Of a stretch of DNA of 64,000 nucleotides, positions 56,907-64,000 are shown one piece after another. The stretch lies in assembly GCF_043195105.1 (NCBI RefSeq), contig NZ_JBAFWO010000008.1. One strand, written 5' to 3'. Source of the DNA: NCEH01 sp002257205. GTDB taxonomy: Bacteria > Pseudomonadota > Alphaproteobacteria > Rhizobiales > Xanthobacteraceae. The translations under genes were made by a program, and so were the position numbers. Every line of letters starts with the position of its first letter. The first letter of the stretch is position 1. The notes beneath the pieces are model-generated. The model saw nothing but the letters and a program-made list of their open reading frames with translations. It was not told the origin of the DNA and did no database searches.

Positions 56907-57692
56907 ATGCCGCTCGACCGCAGGTCCGCGGTTGGTCTTGCGACAATCGTCGCCTTCGTGGCGGCGTGGTATCTTGCAACCAGCGCAACCGGACTGATTT
57001 CACCCGGCCGATTTCCGGCCCCCGGCGACACCTGGGCCGCGGCGATGCAGTCGCTCGGGCGGGGATATGCGGATGCGACCTTGCCGGTGCATGTCCTCCA
57101 ATCGCTGAAGCTGGTGGTGTTCGGCTTCCTGGCCTCGATCGCGGTCGGCGTGCCGCTCGGCCTGCTGATGGGCTGGAACCCGGTGGCCGAGGCGCTGCTG
57201 AACCCGGTGTTCCTGCTGCTGCGCCCGATCCCGCCGCTGGCCTGGATTCCCCTCGCCATTCTCTGGCTGGGGCTGGGCGATGCCGCCAAGATCATGGTGA
57301 TCTTCTTCGCCGCCTTCGTCCCCTCGGTCATCAATACCCATGCCGGCGTGCGCAATATTGACCGGCCGCTGATCGAGGCCGCCCGGATGCTTGGCACGCC
57401 GCGGTGGCGGTTCGTGCGCGAGGTGCTGGTGCCCGGCGCCGCGCCCATGATCTTCACCGGCCTGCGCCTCTCGCTCCAGGCGAGCTGGACCACCCTTGTT
57501 GCCGCCGAGCTGGTGGGTGCGCTGGCTGGCCTCGGGCATGTGCTGAACGTGGCCCAGCAGGATCTTTTCCCCGGTATGATCCTGGTGGGGATGATCTCGG
57601 TCGCCATCTTCGGCGCGCTCACCACGGGGCTGCTCGCTTATGCCGAGCGGCATGTGGTGACCTGGGTGCGGGTTAAGGGAGCCGGCGCATGA
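56907..57692 (+). CDS. Tau/Ssu-type ABC permease 1 (hps cluster)
   Basis: Inner-membrane permease of 261 residues from the TauC/SsuC family, with about six hydrophobic segments and the cytoplasmic EAA loop EAARMLGTPRWRFVREV. The start is the ATG at 56907, with GGGAGG at 5 bases; the 26 residues upstream are not conserved. It overlaps the second permease by 4 bp. It opens the operon that continues to hpsP. Confidence 0.9.
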   Translation: MPLDRRSAVGLATIVAFVAAWYLATSATGLISPGRFPAPGDTWAAAMQSLGRGYADATLPVHVLQSLKLVVFGFLASIAVGVPLGLLMGWNPVAEALLNPVFLLLRPIPPLAWIPLAILWLGLGDAAKIMVIFFAAFVPSVINTHAGVRNIDRPLIEAARMLGTPRWRFVREVLVPGAAPMIFTGLRLSLQASWTTLVAAELVGALAGLGHVLNVAQQDLFPGMILVGMISVAIFGALTTGLLAYAERHVVTWVRVKGAGA

Positions 57693-58471
57693 CCGCGACC
57701 CTCTCGCCGCTCCATCGTCTCACGCTCGGGATCGTCGGGTTCCTGGCCTTCCTCGCCTTCTGGGCCGGCATTTCCGCGAGCGGCCTCGTGAACCCGCTCT
57801 TCCTGCCGGGCCCGGTCTCCGTGGTGGCGCGATTGCTGACGCTGCTGACGACGCCGTTCGCCGGCGGCACGCTTCAGCTGCATCTGGCCTCCAGCCTCCA
57901 GCGCTTCGCCAGCGGCTATCTGCTGGCGGTGGCGGTGGGCGTTCCGCTCGGCCTGCTGATGGGCCGCTTCCGCCTGCTGGACGATATCGTCACCCCGCTG
58001 TTCGATGCGCTGCGCTTCATCGCGCCCATTGCCTGGGTGCCGTTCGCCGCCCTGTGGTTCGGCACCGGCTTCGGCGGGCCGGTGCTGATCATCTTCTCCG
58101 GCGCGTTTCCGCCGTGCCTCATCAATGCCTATCGCGGCGCCCGCTATGTGGATGCCCGCTATCTGGAAGCCGCTGAAATGCTCGGCACTCCCAATTGGCG
58201 GATCATCCTGGAGGTGCTCCTTCCGGCCTCGGTTCCTTCCATCGTCGCCGGCCTGCGCATCAGCGCCGGGCTCGGCTGGCAATCGCTGGTGGGGGCGGAG
58301 CTGATCGTCGCCTCCACGGGGGTCGGCTATCTGATGGTGCAGGCGCAAAGCTCGGTTTCAACCACCACCGTGATGGTCGGCATGCTGGCCATCGGTTTCG
58401 TCGGCGTCCTCATCGACGTCGCCCTGCGTATGGTCGAAGCGCGCATCCGCCGCCGGCTCGGACAAGTGTGA
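57689..58471 (+). CDS. Tau/Ssu-type ABC permease 2 (hps cluster)
   Basis: A second permease of 260 residues with EAAEMLGTPNWRIILEV and PIAWVPFAALWFGTGFGG. Two different permeases in one tau-type importer imply a heterodimeric channel. It overlaps permease 1 by 4 bp and ends 9 bp before the ATPase gene. Confidence 0.9.
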   Translation: MTATLSPLHRLTLGIVGFLAFLAFWAGISASGLVNPLFLPGPVSVVARLLTLLTTPFAGGTLQLHLASSLQRFASGYLLAVAVGVPLGLLMGRFRLLDDIVTPLFDALRFIAPIAWVPFAALWFGTGFGGPVLIIFSGAFPPCLINAYRGARYVDARYLEAAEMLGTPNWRIILEVLLPASVPSIVAGLRISAGLGWQSLVGAELIVASTGVGYLMVQAQSSVSTTTVMVGMLAIGFVGVLIDVALRMVEARIRRRLGQV

Positions 58472-58480
58472 GAGAAAACG

Positions 58481-59269
58481 ATGAGCAGCATCCGCTTCGA
58501 TGCCGTCGGCAAGAGCTTTGGAAACGCGGTCAACGTTCTCGAAGGCATCAATCTCGACGTCGCCGACAAGGAATTCCTGGCGATCGTCGGCCCCTCGGGC
58601 TGCGGCAAGACCACGTGCCTGCGGCTTGCGGCGGGGTTCGAGTTTCCCACCTCCGGCCGGGTGCTCGTGGGCAACAGCGTGGTCACGCGGCCGGGACCGG
58701 ACCGGGCCGTGGTGTTCCAGCAGTTCGCGCTGTTCCCTTGGAAGACGGTGGCCGAGAACATCGAACTCGGCCTGCGCAACAAGGGCGTCGCGAAGGAGGA
58801 GCGCCGCACCCGCGTCGCCGATGCGGTGGGGATGATCGGCCTCGGCGGTTATGAGGAGGCCTATCCGCATCAATTGTCCGGCGGCATGCAGCAGCGCGTC
58901 GCCATCGCCCGCGCCTATGTGCTCGACCCACAAGTGTTGCTGATGGACGAGCCGTTCGGCGCGCTCGACGCGCAGACCCGCGTGGTGATGCAGGAAGAGC
59001 TGGTGCGCCTCGCCCGCCGCAATCCGCGCACGGTGCTGTTCATCACCCATGGCGTGGAGGAGGCGGTCTATCTCGCCGACCGGGTGGCGATCATGAGCAA
59101 GCGCCCCGGGCGCATCAAGGAAATCATCGACGTTAAATCAGTGCGGCTTGCCGACAATTGGGAACGCCACAGCCGCATCGAAGATGTGATGGATTTGGAA
59201 TCCTTCGTTCATCTGCGCACGCACATCTGGAAGTCACTGCGCGAAGAAAAGGCAGGCACCGGCCATTGA
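58481..59269 (+). CDS. Tau/Ssu-type ABC ATPase (hps cluster)
   Basis: ATP-binding subunit of 262 residues: Walker A GPSGCGKTT, FQQFALFPWKTVAENIELGL, the signature LSGGMQQRVAIARAY, Walker B VLLMDEP and THGVEEA. Family and context indicate import of a C3 sulfonate, most likely dihydroxypropanesulfonate. Confidence 0.92.
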   Translation: MSSIRFDAVGKSFGNAVNVLEGINLDVADKEFLAIVGPSGCGKTTCLRLAAGFEFPTSGRVLVGNSVVTRPGPDRAVVFQQFALFPWKTVAENIELGLRNKGVAKEERRTRVADAVGMIGLGGYEEAYPHQLSGGMQQRVAIARAYVLDPQVLLMDEPFGALDAQTRVVMQEELVRLARRNPRTVLFITHGVEEAVYLADRVAIMSKRPGRIKEIIDVKSVRLADNWERHSRIEDVMDLESFVHLRTHIWKSLREEKAGTGH

Positions 59270-59321
59270 GGACGGGCCGCCATCGAGAGCCGCAAAGCGG
59301 CCGATCTGGGAGGAAAATCAC

Positions 59322-60377
59322 ATGAAGACGAGCCTGAAAGCTGCGGTCCTGGCCCTTGGCCTTGCCACCGCGATCGCGCCCGCGGCACGTGCCGAGGAGC
59401 AGAAGATCAACATCTCCTACCAGCCCTCGCTCTATTGGGCGCTGCCGTTCTACATCGCCTCGGAAAAGGGCTGGTGGAAGGAGGTGGGCCTTGCCCCGTC
59501 GTTCGCCACCTTCCCGGCCGGCGCGCCGCAGGTGGCGGCGGCGCAGGCGAGTTCCTGGGATGTCGGCGGCACCGGATCGGTTCCGGCGGTGCTCGGCGCG
59601 GCGCGCTTCGGCCTGATGACCATCGGCATCACCAACGACGAATCCAAGACCAATGCCATCATGGCGCGCGGCGACAAAGTGGAGGCCCTGCGCAAGGACC
59701 CGAAGAAGCTGGCCGGACAGAAGCTGCTGCTGACCACCAATTCCACCGCCGATTATGCCGCCCGCAACTGCCTGAAGAAGTGGGGCCTCTCCTCTTCCGA
59801 CATGCAGTTCGTCAATCTCGGCCAGGCGCAGATCATCTCGGCCATGATCTCCAACAATGGCGATGTGGTCGGCGTGTGGGCGCCCAATACTTATACGCTT
59901 GAGGAAAAGGCCGGCGCCAAGGTGCTGTGTTCCGGCGCCGATGCCGGTGCGGTGGTGCCGGGCGCGCTGGTGGTGCGGGCGGATTATGCCAAGCAGAATC
60001 CCGAGGCGGTGGCGAAGGTGCTCGCGGTCTATGTGCGGGCCTGGGGCTGGGCCAAGGCGCACCCCAAGGAAGCGAAGGCGCTCGCCAAGCAATTCTATGC
60101 CCAGGGCGGCGTCGAGGCATCGGACGCCGCGATCGACCAGGAATTTGCCCTGCGCCCCACCTTCTCCCTCGCCGAACAGCTGCACCTGATGGATCGCAGC
60201 AAGGGCGCCTCGGAACTGGACGGCTGGCTGTCGCGCATCGGCACCTTCATGAGCGATGTCGGCACCATTTCGGCCTCGCCGGACCCCAAAACCTATGTGA
60301 GCGACAGCTTCATGAAGCAGGTGGGCGCCGATCCCAAGCTGAAGGCGTTCGCGACCGAATTCGACAAGTCGAACTGA
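59322..60377 (+). CDS. Tau/Ssu-type ABC substrate-binding protein (hps cluster)
   Basis: Periplasmic receptor of 351 residues with a signal peptide cut near PAARAEEQK. The family stretches are PFYIASEKGWWKEVGL and FPAGAPQVAAAQASSWDVGG. GGGAGGAAAA precedes the ATG. Two tandem hairpins follow the gene before hpsN, probably giving more receptor than enzyme. The expected ligand is 2,3-dihydroxypropane-1-sulfonate. Confidence 0.88.
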   Translation: MKTSLKAAVLALGLATAIAPAARAEEQKINISYQPSLYWALPFYIASEKGWWKEVGLAPSFATFPAGAPQVAAAQASSWDVGGTGSVPAVLGAARFGLMTIGITNDESKTNAIMARGDKVEALRKDPKKLAGQKLLLTTNSTADYAARNCLKKWGLSSSDMQFVNLGQAQIISAMISNNGDVVGVWAPNTYTLEEKAGAKVLCSGADAGAVVPGALVVRADYAKQNPEAVAKVLAVYVRAWGWAKAHPKEAKALAKQFYAQGGVEASDAAIDQEFALRPTFSLAEQLHLMDRSKGASELDGWLSRIGTFMSDVGTISASPDPKTYVSDSFMKQVGADPKLKAFATEFDKSN

Positions 60378-60382
60378 CGCCA

Positions 60383-60455
60383 ATGGCCGATGCGCCGAAC
60401 GCATCGGCCATACGCAGCGGCGCCGGACTGCGCTGACCCACACCCGGCGCCGCTG
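60383..60455 (+). repeat. Two tandem perfect hairpins between binding-protein and hpsN genes
   Basis: ATGGCCGATGCG/CGCATCGGCCAT (60383-60394, 60400-60411) and CAGCGGCGCCGG/CCGGCGCCGCTG (60415-60426, 60444-60455) each have exact 12-bp arms. They fill the 101-bp gap. No T-run follows, so they look like mRNA-stabilising or attenuating stems rather than full terminators. Confidence 0.75.
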
Positions 60456-60478
60456 GCCGGACCCCATGGAGACTGAAA

Positions 60479-61792
60479 ATGGCGATCGAGTATCTGAAGC
60501 GGGCCACCAAGACCCCGGAGAGCGAAACCGGCACCGCGCGCCAGGTGGTCACGGACATGCTCGGCGAGATCGAGCGGCGCGGCGAGCAGGCGGTGCGCGA
60601 GTATGCGCTGAAGCTGGACAAATGGGACGGGGATATCCTCGTCACCCGCGAGGAGATGGAGCGCCGCGCCGCCGAGGTGCCGGAGAGCGTGCGCCGCGAC
60701 ATCGATTTCGCCGCCGCCCAGGTGCGCCGCTTCGCCGAGGCGCAGCGCGACAGCGTGCAGGACTTCTCGGTGGAATTGCTGCCCGGCCTCGTCGCGGGGC
60801 AGAAGCTGGTGCCGTGCACGGTCGCCGGCTGCTATGTGCCCACCGGCCGCTATGCGCATATCGCCTCCGCCTATATGTCGGTCGCCACCGCCAAGGCGGC
60901 AGGCGTGCAGACCGTGGTGGCCTGCTCGACACCCTTTCGCGGGCAGGGCATCCACCCTTATGTGCTCTATGCCATGAAGGTGGCGGGCGCCGACATCGTC
61001 ATGACGCTGGGCGGCGTGCAGGCCATCGCCGCCATGGCGTTCGGCCTGTTCACGGGCAAGCCGGCGGACATCATTGTCGGCCCCGGCAATAAGTTCGTCG
61101 CGGAAGCCAAGCGCATGCTGTTCGGCAAGGTCGGCATCGACGTGTTCGCCGGCCCCTCCGAAGTGGCTGTGATCGCCGACGAGACGGCGGATGCCCATAT
61201 CGTCGCGGTTGATCTGGTGGGGCAGGCCGAGCATGGGCACGAAAGCCCGGCGTGGCTGTTCACCTCATCCCGCGCTTTGGCTGAAGACGTAATGCGGCGC
61301 ATCCCCGGCCTGATCGCCGAACTGCCGCCGACCGCGCGCGATGCCGCCACCGCCGCCTGGAACGATTATGGCGAGGTGGTCGTGTGCGACACCCGCCTGG
61401 AGCTGGTCGAGGTCTCCGACCGCTATGCCAGCGAGCATCTGGAGGTGCACACGTCCGATCTCGACTGGTGGCTGGCGAACCTCTCCAATTACGGTTCGCT
61501 GTTCCTGGGCGAGGAAACCACCGTGGCGTTCGGCGACAAGACGTCGGGTCCGAACCATATCCTCCCCACCAAGTTCGCCGCCCGCTATTCGGCCGGCCTC
61601 TCGGTGCATAAATTCCTCAAGCCGCTCACCTGGCAGCGCATGGACCAAAACGCCTGCAAGACCATCGCCCAGGCGACCGCGCGCATTTCCCGGCTGGAAG
61701 GCATGGAAGCCCATGCGCGCACCGCCGACGTGCGGCTCGCGAAATATTTCCCCGGCCATAATTTCGATATGGGTGTGCCGGTCGATGCCTGA
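60479..61792 (+). CDS. hpsN: Sulfopropanediol 3-dehydrogenase (HpsN-like, histidinol dehydrogenase family)
   Basis: A 437-residue NAD enzyme predicted to oxidise (R)-2,3-dihydroxypropane-1-sulfonate to (R)-sulfolactate in two steps. It has the HisD fold: IVGPGNKFVAEAKRMLFGKV, zinc ligands in VGQAEHGHES and a C-terminal His (AHARTADVRLA), and the catalytic Glu-His in YASEHLEVHT. It differs from true HisD in being in a sulfonate operon with HpsO/P-like dehydrogenases and a tau-type importer. That context makes HpsN far more likely than histidine synthesis. Confidence 0.88.
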   Translation: MAIEYLKRATKTPESETGTARQVVTDMLGEIERRGEQAVREYALKLDKWDGDILVTREEMERRAAEVPESVRRDIDFAAAQVRRFAEAQRDSVQDFSVELLPGLVAGQKLVPCTVAGCYVPTGRYAHIASAYMSVATAKAAGVQTVVACSTPFRGQGIHPYVLYAMKVAGADIVMTLGGVQAIAAMAFGLFTGKPADIIVGPGNKFVAEAKRMLFGKVGIDVFAGPSEVAVIADETADAHIVAVDLVGQAEHGHESPAWLFTSSRALAEDVMRRIPGLIAELPPTARDAATAAWNDYGEVVVCDTRLELVEVSDRYASEHLEVHTSDLDWWLANLSNYGSLFLGEETTVAFGDKTSGPNHILPTKFAARYSAGLSVHKFLKPLTWQRMDQNACKTIAQATARISRLEGMEAHARTADVRLAKYFPGHNFDMGVPVDA

Positions 61793-62573
61793 GAGTTCTT
61801 CGCGCTTCCGCCTTCAGGCGTTGTTCGACCTGACCGGGCATACGGCGCTTGTCACCGGCGGCAATTCCGGCATCGGGCTCGCTCTGGCGCGCGCGCTCGG
61901 CTTGGCCGGGGCATCCGTCGTGCTGGTGGCGCGCCGCCCCGCCGGTCTGGCCGCCGCCGACCACCAGCTTCAGGACCAGGGCATCGCCAGCCAATGGATT
62001 TCCGGCGATCTCGCCACCGCCGAGGGACCCGACGCCATCGCCGCGGAGCTGGTGCGGCGCGGCTGTGCGCCCGACATCTTGGTGAACGCCGCCGGCCTCA
62101 ATCTGCGCCAGCCGTTCATGGACGTGACGCTGGACGCGTTCGACCTGCACATGGCGGTGCATGTGCGCGCGCCGTTCCGCCTGGTGCAACTGCTGGCGCC
62201 GGAGATGGCGGCGCGCAGCTGGGGGCGGATCGTCAATATCGCCTCGCTGCAATCGTTTCGCGCCTTCCCCAATTCCGCCCCCTATGGCGCGGCGAAGGGG
62301 GCCATCGCCCAATTAACCCGCGCCATGGCCGAGGAATGGTCGCCGAAGGGCATCACCTGCAACGCCATCGCGCCCGGCTTCTTCCCGACCCCGCTCACCC
62401 AGGCGGTGTTCGACGACGATGTGCGCGCCGCCCGCAATGCGGCGCAGACCGCCATCGGCCGCAACGGCGCGCTGGAGGATCTCCACGGCGCCGTGGTTTT
62501 TCTCGCCTCGGACGCCTCCGCTTACGTCACCGGGCAGGTGCTCGCGGTGGATGGCGGCTTCACCGCCAAATGA
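61785..62573 (+). CDS. hpsO: Short-chain dehydrogenase (HpsO-like)
   Basis: A 262-residue SDR with the NAD motif GGNSGIG, NAAG, catalytic Ser in IASLQSF and YGAAK (Tyr and Lys). In DHPS degraders HpsO and HpsP are 2-dehydrogenases that interconvert the DHPS enantiomers via the ketone. The ATG at 61785 overlaps hpsN by 8 bp, so the frame extending further upstream is not the gene. Direct assignment to HpsO rests on the hpsN-SDR-ADH order. Confidence 0.78.
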   Translation: MPESSSRFRLQALFDLTGHTALVTGGNSGIGLALARALGLAGASVVLVARRPAGLAAADHQLQDQGIASQWISGDLATAEGPDAIAAELVRRGCAPDILVNAAGLNLRQPFMDVTLDAFDLHMAVHVRAPFRLVQLLAPEMAARSWGRIVNIASLQSFRAFPNSAPYGAAKGAIAQLTRAMAEEWSPKGITCNAIAPGFFPTPLTQAVFDDDVRAARNAAQTAIGRNGALEDLHGAVVFLASDASAYVTGQVLAVDGGFTAK

Positions 62574-62583
62574 GGGCTTTGCC

Positions 62584-63579
62584 ATGAAAGCGCTGGTCTA
62601 TACCGGCCCCCATTCCCTGGAACTGGGCGAGGTTCCCGAGCCCGTGCCCGGCAATGACGAGGTTCTGGTGCGGGTTGAGGCGGTGGGCATCTGCGGGTCC
62701 GACATGCACGCCTATCACGGGCACGACGCGCGCCGTCCCGCCCCTTTGGTGCTCGGCCACGAGGCGGCCGGGCGCATCGCCAGCGGGCCGCGCGCGGGGG
62801 AGCGGGTCACCGTGAATCCGCTGGTCGTATGCGGCACCTGCCGCGCCTGCGAGGCGGGCAGGGCGCATCTGTGTCCCTCGCGGCAAATCCTCTCCATGCC
62901 GCCGCGCCCCGGTGCCTTCGCCGAACTGGTGCGGGTGCCGGAGCGCAATCTGGTGGCGATCCCGGAGGATTTTCCCATTGCCAAGGCGGCTCTGGCCGAG
63001 CCCGTGGCGGTGTCCTATCACGCGGTGAACCAGGGCGCGCGGCTGCTGGACATGCCGCTCTCCGCAGCGCGCTGCCTGGTCATCGGCGGCGGGGCCATCG
63101 GCCTTGCGGCGGCGCTGGTTCTCGCCATGCAGGGGGCGGCGGAAATCTTCGTCGCCGAGCCCCATGCCGGGCGGCGGGCGACAGTCGCGCGGGCCGGGGA
63201 TTTTCGCTGTTACGCGCCCGGCGAGGCCGGTGCGCCGCAGGAGAGCAGCATCGACCTTGTCGTCGACGCGGTGGGCGCGGTCGCGACGCGGGCGAGCGCC
63301 AGCGCGCTGGTGCGGCCGGGCGGGGTGATCGTTCATGCCGGGCTTCTGCCGGGAATGGACGGGTTTGACGTGCGGCGCATCACCTTGCAGGAGATCATCG
63401 TCAGCGGCACCTATTGCTATACGCCCGCCGATTTCCGCGCGACCGTGAACGCCCTCGCCTCGGGCCGCCTCGGCGCGCTCGACTGGTTCGAGGAGCGCGA
63501 CCTTTCGCAGGGCATCACCGCCTTCCAGGATATCGACGCGGGCCGCGCCGCCGCGGCCAAGATCGTGCTGCGGGTCTAG
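62584..63579 (+). CDS. hpsP: Zinc-dependent alcohol dehydrogenase (HpsP-like)
   Basis: A 331-residue medium-chain dehydrogenase. Catalytic zinc ligands are in GICGSDMHAYHG and LGHEAAG, structural zinc in CGTCRACEAGRAHLC, and the Rossmann motif is VIGGGAIGLAAALVL. With the SDR it would racemise DHPS so that both enantiomers reach HpsN. The ATG at 62584 has GAGGG about 8 bases upstream. It is the last gene of the operon and converges on the transglutaminase-like gene. Confidence 0.8.
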   Translation: MKALVYTGPHSLELGEVPEPVPGNDEVLVRVEAVGICGSDMHAYHGHDARRPAPLVLGHEAAGRIASGPRAGERVTVNPLVVCGTCRACEAGRAHLCPSRQILSMPPRPGAFAELVRVPERNLVAIPEDFPIAKAALAEPVAVSYHAVNQGARLLDMPLSAARCLVIGGGAIGLAAALVLAMQGAAEIFVAEPHAGRRATVARAGDFRCYAPGEAGAPQESSIDLVVDAVGAVATRASASALVRPGGVIVHAGLLPGMDGFDVRRITLQEIIVSGTYCYTPADFRATVNALASGRLGALDWFEERDLSQGITAFQDIDAGRAAAAKIVLRV

Positions 63580-63624
63580 GCAAGCCGTGGCGCGGGCGGG
63601 CCTGTGCGCCGGCAGACCTGCGCC

Positions 63625-64000
63625 TCAGGAGGTCACGCGCACCTCCACCGACATGCCGAGGCAGTCGTCGCGCGCGCCCACATAGGTGCCGGAGACGGGG
63701 ACGGTCTGTTCGATGGTCCGCGCCACCGAGACCGGAACGAGGTTCGACGCTCCGACGCCGCCATTGGTCGGGTCAAAGGTGATCCACCCCGCGCCGGGCA
63801 CGTAGATTTCTGTCCAGGCGTGGGTGGTGCCGGCATCGCTATTGCCGACCAGCAGGGTGCCCGGCGTGTGCAGATAGCCCGAGACGATCCGCGCGCCGAA
63901 CCCGAGGCTGCGGGCCGCTTCCGCCAGCAGCACGGCGAAATCGCGGCACGAGCCCCATCCGCGATCCAGCGTGTGGAGCGGCGGTTGCGTGCCCTCCTCG
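63625..64000 (-). CDS. Transglutaminase-like protein, C-terminal part (cut by window edge)
   Basis: The gene enters from the right edge. The 125 visible codons contain the papain-like triad of transglutaminase-like proteins: Cys in GWGSCRDFAVLLAEAA, His in GTTHAWTEIYVPG and Asp in ITFDPTNGG. The C terminus (DDCLGMSVEVRVTS) is intact. Bacterial family members are often linked to protein processing or peptide synthesis clusters; the role here cannot be set. It is convergent with hpsP. Confidence 0.88.
   Translation of the reverse strand, partial: EEGTQPPLHTLDRGWGSCRDFAVLLAEAARSLGFGARIVSGYLHTPGTLLVGNSDAGTTHAWTEIYVPGAGWITFDPTNGGVGASNLVPVSVARTIEQTVPVSGTYVGARDDCLGMSVEVRVTS

Noticed and set aside
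60479..61792. Histidinol dehydrogenase for histidine biosynthesis
   Set aside because: The fold matches, but no his genes are near; the tau-type importer, SDR and zinc dehydrogenase neighbours match the hpsNOP arrangement.

Overview
The window is GC-rich chromosomal DNA from an alphaproteobacterium, most likely order Hyphomicrobiales and plausibly Xanthobacteraceae (Xanthobacter/Azorhizobium/Starkeya type). I infer this from the GAAC-N7-GAAC LexA box before recA, the recA-alaS order, the initiator tRNA with an A-U first pair in its anticodon stem, a eukaryotic-type NADP isocitrate dehydrogenase and the gene families present. The genus is inference.

Layout. (1) 1-10.8 kb is mostly core chromosome: an ABC solute-binding gene with a LacI regulator, recA, alaS, a cyclic-nucleotide-binding K+ channel, icd and trmJ. 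(2) 10.9-21.6 kb is a mosaic at the initiator tRNA-Met. It holds a truncated serine-recombinase 3' end running into the tRNA, a 2182-residue QSIGGGGG-repeat autotransporter that abuts the recombinase fragment, an MscM/YbdG-type channel, a LysR regulator, and debris (an unidentified gene tail, a 17-bp perfect inverted repeat, an mrpA-like stub). (3) 21.7-29.2 kb encodes a universal stress protein, a P2-type cation ATPase and a SitABCD-type Mn/Fe/Zn importer. (4) 29.3-38.8 kb is one leftward arsenic operon: pstS-like, arsR-arsC fusion, acr3, GAPDH, arsJ, phnD, phnC, phnE, phnE, arsC. (5) 39.4-63.6 kb is a large organosulfonate catabolic island. (6) The right edge holds the 3' part of a transglutaminase-like gene.

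How the sulfonate island appears to work. The rightward cluster (56.9-63.6 kb) encodes a taurine-type ABC importer and HpsN/HpsO/HpsP-like dehydrogenases expected to turn 2,3-dihydroxypropane-1-sulfonate into (R)-sulfolactate. slcC and comC (51.0-53.0 kb) would interconvert (S)- and (R)-sulfolactate through sulfopyruvate. SuyAB (39.5-41.1 kb) would release sulfite and pyruvate, and a YeiE/YeiH-like pair and a TauE/SafE protein would handle sulfite or sulfate. Beyond this known scheme, the leftward operon 49.7-41.4 kb adds a second tau-type importer, a complete but divergent succinate-dehydrogenase-like complex and a two-subunit class I fumarase-like hydratase, followed directly by suyAB.

The most interesting reading is that these three enzymes form an undescribed pathway for a C4 sulfonate such as sulfosuccinate: dehydrogenation to sulfofumarate, hydration to 3-sulfomalate, then sulfite elimination to oxaloacetate. 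Related half-sites (TGTCTTATA type) lie upstream of suyAB, upstream of the importer/dehydrogenase operon and between the GntR gene and slcC. This suggests one HutC-type regulator ties them together. The C4 pathway is a hypothesis built from family chemistry and gene order; it is not shown by the sequence alone.
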